NCBI GenBank assembly: GCA_913030615.1
Contig: CAJWCW010000005.1
Span: forward strand, 1 to 39,231
Direction: 5' to 3'
DNA length: 39,231 nucleotides
DNA from: an uncultured Gammaproteobacteria bacterium
GTDB lineage: Bacteria > Pseudomonadota > Gammaproteobacteria > Pseudomonadales > Azotimanducaceae
Shown: positions 34,756-39,231 of the stretch, piece after piece
Position numbering within the stretch: the first letter of the stretch is position 1
How the letters are laid out: each line of letters begins with the position of its first letter
Program-made: the position numbers and the translations under genes
The notes under the pieces: model-generated
The model's input: only the letters and a program-made list of their open reading frames with translations
What the model was told of the DNA's origin: nothing
Database searches by the model: none

Positions 34756-34771
34756 ATTCGTTCTTGGGCTT

Positions 34772-35179
34772 CTAGCCGTCAGCAAGGGGCGGGTGATAGA
34801 TGAACTGGATGGTCACTCCGTTGGGATCACGACAATAGAAACTCCTTGCACCGTCACGATGCGCACGCGGGGGTTCCATAATTTCGATGTCAGCGCTCGC
34901 CAAATAGGTATGCCAGGCATCGACATCGTTTTTGTCATCGATAAGGAATCCGATATGGTCCAGCCGTTGGTTAACTGAAGCTGATTCTTTCGCAACCCGG
35001 TGCAGAGCAATATTGTCCGAGCCCGACGTCAAGTAAACGTTGTCGTTGTCGGGTTCCCACTCAACGGTGAGCCCGAGGACCTCGACATAAAAAGCCTTGG
35101 TTGCTTCGAAGTTGGAAACGTTCAACGCCACATGGTGCATGCCGGTGGTTGGCGGTGGTCGAACTCCACGTGGCGTCAC
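34772..35179 (-). CDS. VOC (glyoxalase/dioxygenase) family protein
   Basis: A 135-residue protein with the paired beta-alpha-beta-beta-beta layout of the vicinal oxygen chelate fold. MHHVALNVSNFEATKAFYVE opens the first module, ALHRV and LDHIGFLIDD mark the second, and FYCRDPNGVTIQFIYHP closes it. Likely metal ligands are the two early His, with the final Glu replaced by Gln in TIQF. Gln is accepted in some members such as glyoxalase I. It starts at GTG 35179, overlapping the OsmC gene stop (GTGA). Substrate unknown. Confidence 0.82.
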   Translation of the reverse strand: MTPRGVRPPPTTGMHHVALNVSNFEATKAFYVEVLGLTVEWEPDNDNVYLTSGSDNIALHRVAKESASVNQRLDHIGFLIDDKNDVDAWHTYLASADIEIMEPPRAHRDGARSFYCRDPNGVTIQFIYHPPLADG

Positions 35180-35598
35180 GGTGTTTCCCTAATTTCGTAG
35201 TCATGCGTGAAGCGAACGCCGCCGCGCTGCATCATGATCGACGCGGAGCAGTATTGTTGTGCACTCAGGTCGATTGCGCGTTTAACTTTCGTAGGGTTGA
35301 GTTTATGTCCCGTGACCATGAATTGGACGTGGACGTCGGTAAACACTTTCGGCTCTTTATCCGCACGCAACGCTGAGACTTCAACGTTGCAGTTCGTTAT
35401 GTCTTGACGTCCCCTTCGAAGGATGTGCACGACGTCAAACGCTGTGCAACCTCCCAGTCCTATGAGTACGAGCTCCATCGGTCGAGCTCCATCGTTGTTT
35501 CCGCCGTGTTCGGCTGGTCCATCCATCGTGAGGGTGTGGCCCGTTTCGGAGGTGCCCGAAAATCTCACGTCGCCGTTCCATTGAACCGTCGCTTTCAT
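35176..35598 (-). CDS. OsmC family protein (YhfA-like)
   Basis: A 140-residue OsmC/Ohr-fold protein. The two conserved cysteines are Cys51 in GLGGCTAFDVVHIL and Cys117 in SAQQYCSASIMM, in the pattern of the YhfA subgroup. Many family members reduce organic hydroperoxides; for YhfA itself this is not settled. ATG 35598. The stop overlaps the VOC gene, so the two are coupled. It is preceded by a 106-base gap to the enoyl-CoA hydratase-like gene, in which I see nothing of note. Confidence 0.85.
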   Translation of the reverse strand: MKATVQWNGDVRFSGTSETGHTLTMDGPAEHGGNNDGARPMELVLIGLGGCTAFDVVHILRRGRQDITNCNVEVSALRADKEPKVFTDVHVQFMVTGHKLNPTKVKRAIDLSAQQYCSASIMMQRGGVRFTHDYEIRETP

Positions 35599-35704
35599 AC
35601 CAGACCTGCCAAAATTTCGACCATTTTCCGTGTATTCCGCTCAGACTGCGACCGTAGTTGGGTGCATGCGACGTACGAATAAACGTCGTTTCGCTCAGCG
35701 CAGC

Positions 35705-36352
35705 CTACGCCATGCGTTTGATGAACGGCGTTCTAAGGGCGATCTTGTTGCCTGCGTACGCCGTACTCGGTAACTCCGCCAAGCGGGACGCTTCCGCCAC
35801 GGTATCCTCTATCAATGCGTTCGGTTCGACGACGAGATCAAGAAAACCGGCATCAACGGCCCCGATCGGATCGTAAAGGTGGGCTTGGATGATGGCAGCC
35901 GTGTGGTGCCGTTTGGATAATCGATCATCGGCAAGCGCCAATGCGAACCGGGGCAACACAGCTCCAATGGTGGTTTCGTTAAGCCCAATTTTGAAGTCAC
36001 CGGCTGTTCCAATGCGCGAATCCGCCGCGAGGAGGATGAGTGCGCCTGCCGCGATAGCATGTCCGGTGCAGCCGATTACTACAGGTTGAGGATGCGAGTA
36101 AATCGTTTTCAACATCCTGCCGCCCGCGGCGACGAGAGTTTGTGCGGCAGTTCCGCCGTTGCCGACTACCGATAAGTCGAAGCCGGCAGAGAAACGTCCG
36201 GGTCGACCAAAAAGAGCGATTGCAGATGCTTCGCTGCGGGAACGTTCAAGAGCCTGCGTCAGCTCTTCGATGAATGTGTGGTTAATGGCATTTGCCTTGC
36301 CGTCGTCTATGTGAATGACGGCAACTTCACCGTCCTTTTGATAATCGAGCAT
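35705..36352 (-). CDS. enoyl-CoA hydratase/isomerase family protein
   Basis: A 215-residue crotonase-fold protein. The oxyanion-hole blocks are FGRPGRFSAGFDLS (48-61) and GCTGHAIAAGALILLAAD (94-111). A glutamate in GLNETTIG (Glu126) is in the usual catalytic region. It is short for the family (about 255) and its specificity is unclear. The start is ATG 36352 with AGGA upstream; the open frame to 36421 lies inside trpC. It begins 10 bases after trpC and may be transcribed with the trp genes, but I know no role for it in tryptophan synthesis. Confidence 0.82.
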   Translation of the reverse strand: MLDYQKDGEVAVIHIDDGKANAINHTFIEELTQALERSRSEASAIALFGRPGRFSAGFDLSVVGNGGTAAQTLVAAGGRMLKTIYSHPQPVVIGCTGHAIAAGALILLAADSRIGTAGDFKIGLNETTIGAVLPRFALALADDRLSKRHHTAAIIQAHLYDPIGAVDAGFLDLVVEPNALIEDTVAEASRLAELPSTAYAGNKIALRTPFIKRMA

Positions 36353-36362
36353 TGAAATATTC

Positions 36363-37142
36363 CTAAGAGAAGAGAGTCTTAATTTGTTTGCCGGGATCTT
36401 CGGCCCGCATAAAGGCCTCACCGATCAAGAAGGCGTTGACACCCGCGCGGCGGAGACGTTTGACGTCGTCGGGCGTTCGAATCCCGCTTTCGGTCACAAC
36501 CTTGACGGTTTCGGGTATCCGGTCTAACAGTTCAATTGTGGTGTCGAGGTTGGTTTCGAAAGATTCAAGATCGCGGTTGTTGATTCCGATCAAACTCGGT
36601 TCGAGCGCGATGGCCGCGTTCAATTCCGAAGCGTTGTGAACCTCGATGAGAACGTCAAGCCCGATCGACACCGCGATTTCGTAAAGCGTATGCATGGTTC
36701 TCGAATCAAGCGCAGCGGCAATCAGCAGAATGCAATCTGCCCCGATTACTCGAGCTTCAAAGATCTGATATGCGTCGACAACGAAATCTTTTCTTAGGAC
36801 GGGCAGGGGCATGTTGTCTCGGGCTTGGATTAGGTCGCCGTCGTCGCCCTGAAAAAAATGCTGATCCGTCAATACCGACAGGCACGTTGCACCACCCTCG
36901 TAGTAACTTGTGGCGATCGCAGCCGGATCAAAGTTTTCACGGATTACTCCCTTGCTTGGCGAAGCTTTTTTGATTTCGGCGATGATTGCGGGTGATTGTT
37001 CCGCTAGCGCTTTGCCGAATCCGCGAGTGGGCATGCAGGATTCTGCTAGTTCTCGAAGTAGGTTTTGGGTTCGGTATGTTTTTCGTTGCTCGACTTCGAG
37101 TCGTTTGTGTTCGAGGATCTTCGAAAGGATGTTGGCGGTCAC
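36363..37142 (-). CDS. trpC: indole-3-glycerol phosphate synthase
   Basis: A 259-residue (beta/alpha)8 enzyme of tryptophan synthesis. PAIIAEIKKASPSKGVIREN, LSVLTDQHFFQG, VLRKDFVVDAYQI, LIGINNRDLESF and VTESGI are all present, covering the substrate-binding and catalytic Lys and Glu regions. It is unfused (no TrpF domain). It starts with GTG 37142 overlapping the trpD stop (GTGA). Confidence 0.95.
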   Translation of the reverse strand: MTANILSKILEHKRLEVEQRKTYRTQNLLRELAESCMPTRGFGKALAEQSPAIIAEIKKASPSKGVIRENFDPAAIATSYYEGGATCLSVLTDQHFFQGDDGDLIQARDNMPLPVLRKDFVVDAYQIFEARVIGADCILLIAAALDSRTMHTLYEIAVSIGLDVLIEVHNASELNAAIALEPSLIGINNRDLESFETNLDTTIELLDRIPETVKVVTESGIRTPDDVKRLRRAGVNAFLIGEAFMRAEDPGKQIKTLFS

Positions 37143-38167
37143 ACGGTCTCCATTAAGCGTGAAACTCGAGTCAGTTCCGCAAGCTTTTCGGCTGCCAGTC
37201 CACTAGCGATGGAGTCTTCCGCCATTGCGACACCGTTTGCGAGTGTGTCGGCAATCCCTGCCACATAAATGGCGGCGCCGGCATTCAGCGCCACGATATC
37301 GGCTGCACCAGTAGCGTCGTCGCCGCTGAGCGAATGCCGCACGAGTTCAAGGCTACTCACGGGAGAATCAGCTTGTAGGCCCGCAACGGGTTGTGTCGTG
37401 ATCCCAAAGTCCTCCGGTTCGATGGTGTATTGTTGAATCTCACCGTCTTTAAGTTCGACGATGTTTGATGTGCCAGCGATTGATAGTTCGTCAAGGCCGT
37501 TGGCATGTACCACCATCACATGCGTTGACCCCAGCAACTTAGCGACCTCAGCCATGGGTTGTTGCCATTCCGGCGCAAACACGCCAATGAGTTGGCGTTC
37601 GGCCCCAGCCGGGTTGGTAAGAGGTCCAAGCAAATTGAAAATTGTCCGCACTCGTAGCTCTTGTCGTATGGGTCCTGCATATCGCATGGCCGAATGATGT
37701 GCCTGGGCGAAAAGAAAGCCCACGCCGATCTCTCTAATACATCGAGCGATTTGCTCGGGCGTTAGCGCAATGTTCACGCCGGCAGCTTCGAGCAAATCGG
37801 CGCTGCCGCTTTGACTTGTCATACCGCGGTTACCGTGTTTTGCGACGTGACCTCCGGCCCCGGCGACGACGAAAGCGGCGGCGGTCGAGATATTAAATAG
37901 CTTGGAACTCCCTGAACCACCGGTGCCGCAGGTGTCTACCAGGTTCGCCACGTCGACCGTAACCTTGGTAGATACTTGACGCATGGCCTCGGCGGCCCCT
38001 GCAATTTCCTCAGGGCTTTCGCCCCGGACGCGTAGGGCCATCAAGATCCCACCAATTTGAGCGGGCGATGCTTCGCCCGCCATGATCGTGTCAAAGATAG
38101 CCTTGGTATTTGCTTGGTTAAGCCTTTCCCCTTCGATGATGTGCGTGAGCGCTTCGCTAAGATCCAC
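37139..38167 (-). CDS. trpD: anthranilate phosphoribosyltransferase
   Basis: A 342-residue enzyme that joins anthranilate to [23 protein letters not shown] is the PRPP-binding block and [19 protein letters not shown] the magnesium/PRPP block, with small changes from the more common [29 protein letters not shown] follows. The open frame reaches 38263, but trpG occupies that region. GTG 38167 ([16 protein letters not shown]) gives the family start, preceded by GGAG nine bases upstream, and overlaps the end of trpG by 11 bases. Confidence 0.94.
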   Translation of the reverse strand: MDLSEALTHIIEGERLNQANTKAIFDTIMAGEASPAQIGGILMALRVRGESPEEIAGAAEAMRQVSTKVTVDVANLVDTCGTGGSGSSKLFNISTAAAFVVAGAGGHVAKHGNRGMTSQSGSADLLEAAGVNIALTPEQIARCIREIGVGFLFAQAHHSAMRYAGPIRQELRVRTIFNLLGPLTNPAGAERQLIGVFAPEWQQPMAEVAKLLGSTHVMVVHANGLDELSIAGTSNIVELKDGEIQQYTIEPEDFGITTQPVAGLQADSPVSSLELVRHSLSGDDATGAADIVALNAGAAIYVAGIADTLANGVAMAEDSIASGLAAEKLAELTRVSRLMETV

Positions 38168-38750
38168 CAGTACTTTCTCCGAGAAAATTATTAAGGAGCT
38201 CGTGTCCAGCCTGGGTTTTGATCGATTCGGGGTGAAATTGAACGCCCTCCACGTCAAAGTCACGGTGCCGAAAAGCCATTACTTCATCGAAGGTGCCATC
38301 CTCCAATTCGGTCCATGCTGTAATTTCGAGACAGTCGGGAACGGAACTTTTCGAAACGACTAACGAGTGGTAGCGGGTCACCTGGATCCGATTAGGTAGG
38401 TTATGGAATACGCCCCGACCATTGTGATGAATGCGGGAGAGCTTACCGTGCATCACTTGACGGGCACGGACGACGTCGCCGCCATAGACCTGCCCGATGC
38501 TCTGATGCCCAAGACAAATCCCGAGGATGGGAATCGACTCTCCAAACTCCCGGATGACGTCCATCGAGATGCCCGCTTCATTAGGCGTGCATGGCCCCGG
38601 GCTGATCACGATCTTCTCGGGTTTCAACTGGTTAATTTCGTCTAAGCTGATCTCGTCGTTTCGGTGAACCTCGACGCTCGCGCCCAGCTCGCCCAGATAC
38701 TGGACGATGTTATAGGTGAAAGAATCGTAATTATCGATCATTAGAATCAT
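38157..38750 (-). CDS. trpG: anthranilate synthase glutamine amidotransferase component
   Basis: A 197-residue class I glutamine amidotransferase subunit. [20 protein letters not shown] opens it, [15 protein letters not shown] holds the nucleophile Cys, and [14 protein letters not shown] holds the catalytic His and Glu. ATG 38750 is chosen with AAGGAG seven bases upstream; the frame is open to 38786. trpE is not in the window, so the synthase subunit is encoded elsewhere. The same protein could serve aminodeoxychorismate synthase (PabA). Confidence 0.94.
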   Translation of the reverse strand: MILMIDNYDSFTYNIVQYLGELGASVEVHRNDEISLDEINQLKPEKIVISPGPCTPNEAGISMDVIREFGESIPILGICLGHQSIGQVYGGDVVRARQVMHGKLSRIHHNGRGVFHNLPNRIQVTRYHSLVVSKSSVPDCLEITAWTELEDGTFDEVMAFRHRDFDVEGVQFHPESIKTQAGHELLNNFLGESTGGS

Positions 38751-38813
38751 GGCGCGCTCCTTCCATCGACTCGAGCTGAGCTGCAAGGAAGTAAACTCGA
38801 TACGTGTGGCGTC

Positions 38814-38841
38814 AGCATAAGGTGCATTTTAGTCGGAACAA
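38814..38841 (-). promoter_or_regulatory. possible promoter for trpGDC
   Basis: On the minus strand TTGTTC (38841-38836) and TATGCT (38819-38814) are separated by 16 bases, about 64 bases upstream of the trpG ATG. Both hexamers are moderate matches to sigma70 consensus. No leader peptide with tandem Trp codons or attenuator hairpin was seen in the short leader. Confidence 0.3.
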
Positions 38842-38908
38842 GGTAACTTTGGCCTATTGTCGATAGAAAGGTTTTTTGACGAGTTGGATGATCCCAACCG
38901 AAACTTGT

Positions 38909-39231
38909 TTATTCGATAAGTGCTTCGTAGGCGGCCAAGGTTTGGTCTCGACTACGTACCAAGGTCAGATTTTTCTCAGCGTAATCAAACAGCGAAGCGA
39001 ACGATTGTTCGAGTCTGTTCACGTTCGAAAGCGAGGTCTTCAATAACAGGTGAATGGCTTCGACGTTTTCGATCGCGCAGATGTATTGTTTGGGTAGCAC
39101 TTCGTTCGGAATAGGGACATCGGTCGAAATGACCGGCGTCTTTTCTAACAACGCCTCCGCGAAAACGTACGAGAATCCCTCGTTTCGCGACGGGATGACC
39201 ACGAGATCGGCAGCACCAATGTAATCTAGGG
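38909..39231 (-). CDS. glycosyltransferase, GT4 family, C-terminal part
   Basis: About 107 residues of a GT-B fold glycosyltransferase whose N-terminal part lies beyond the window. The nucleotide-sugar site reads YIGAADLVVIPSRNEGFS, then YVFAEALLEKTPVISTDVP: the E-x7-E motif of GT4 enzymes, with Glu in RNEGF and Glu in AEALL. The C-terminal helices end in ALIE. It would add a sugar to a lipid or polysaccharide acceptor; the specificity cannot be told. Confidence 0.85.
   Translation of the reverse strand, partial: LDYIGAADLVVIPSRNEGFSYVFAEALLEKTPVISTDVPIPNEVLPKQYICAIENVEAIHLLLKTSLSNVNRLEQSFASLFDYAEKNLTLVRSRDQTLAAYEALIE

Noticed and set aside
38168-38263. An N-terminal extension of trpD by 32 codons
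   Set aside because: It would overlap the conserved end of trpG and has no family similarity; GTG 38167 fits both length and ribosome-binding site.
38850-38877. A possible terminator (CTAT/ATAG stem followed by six T) near the glycosyltransferase gene
   Set aside because: The stem is only four A/T-rich pairs, and the T-tract is on the plus strand where no gene ends nearby.
1-39231. Mobile elements, CRISPR arrays, tRNA or rRNA genes, phage-defence genes
   Set aside because: No spaced direct repeats, transposase or integrase motifs, cloverleaf sequences or nuclease/toxin domains were recognised on either strand. Intergenic gaps are too short for most of these.

Overview
The window is an ordinary-looking, densely coded bacterial chromosome segment of about 39 kb. 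It most likely comes from a gammaproteobacterium, probably an uncultured lineage. The main reasons are the gene order dsbD-aroQ-accB-prmA-dusB-purH-purD, which is a gammaproteobacterial arrangement, together with coq7 (ubiquinone synthesis), srkA, mpl and a complete proton-pumping complex I. No rRNA, tRNA, CRISPR array, insertion sequence or prophage gene was seen. No stretch longer than about 250 bases lacks a gene or a gene remnant.

Layout. 1-5838 (+): the 3' end of the nuo operon (nuoI partial, then J, K, L, M, N), with stop and start codons overlapping from J onward. 5888-6886 (+): a D-2-hydroxyacid dehydrogenase. 6940-9046 (-): a coupled trio of two SDR oxidoreductases and a DUF2628 membrane protein, divergent from a TauE/SafE permease. 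9860-13027: an MBL-fold hydrolase, an acyltransferase and srkA. 13197-16678 (+): two tandem acyl-CoA dehydrogenases of the large DmdC-like type. 16711-18488 (-): a coupled kinase and nucleoside hydrolase pair. 18566-20460 (-): mpl preceded by a small membrane protein. 20527-23904: a PPi-type phosphofructokinase facing a K+-independent H+-pyrophosphatase. 24120-27017: a PCu(A)C copper chaperone and a lipoprotein, divergent from dsbD. 27100-34523 (+): aroQ, accB, prmA, dusB, purH, purD, an LLM-family oxidoreductase and coq7. 34549-34755: a remnant that looks like an internally deleted AlkD-type gene. 34772-36352 (-): VOC, OsmC and enoyl-CoA hydratase-like genes. 36363-38750 (-): trpC, trpD, trpG. 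38909-39231 (-): the C-terminal part of a GT4 glycosyltransferase.

The genes are mostly core energy metabolism (complex I, PPi energetics, ubiquinone), fatty acyl-CoA and small-molecule oxidation, purine and tryptophan synthesis, and cell-wall recycling. No clear novel defence or mobile system is present. The most notable points are the absence of accC between accB and prmA, the in-frame AlkD-like deletion remnant, the coupled nucleoside hydrolase and MtnK-like kinase pair, and the pyrophosphate-linked gene pair. All calls come from reading the sequence and recalling families; no search was run.
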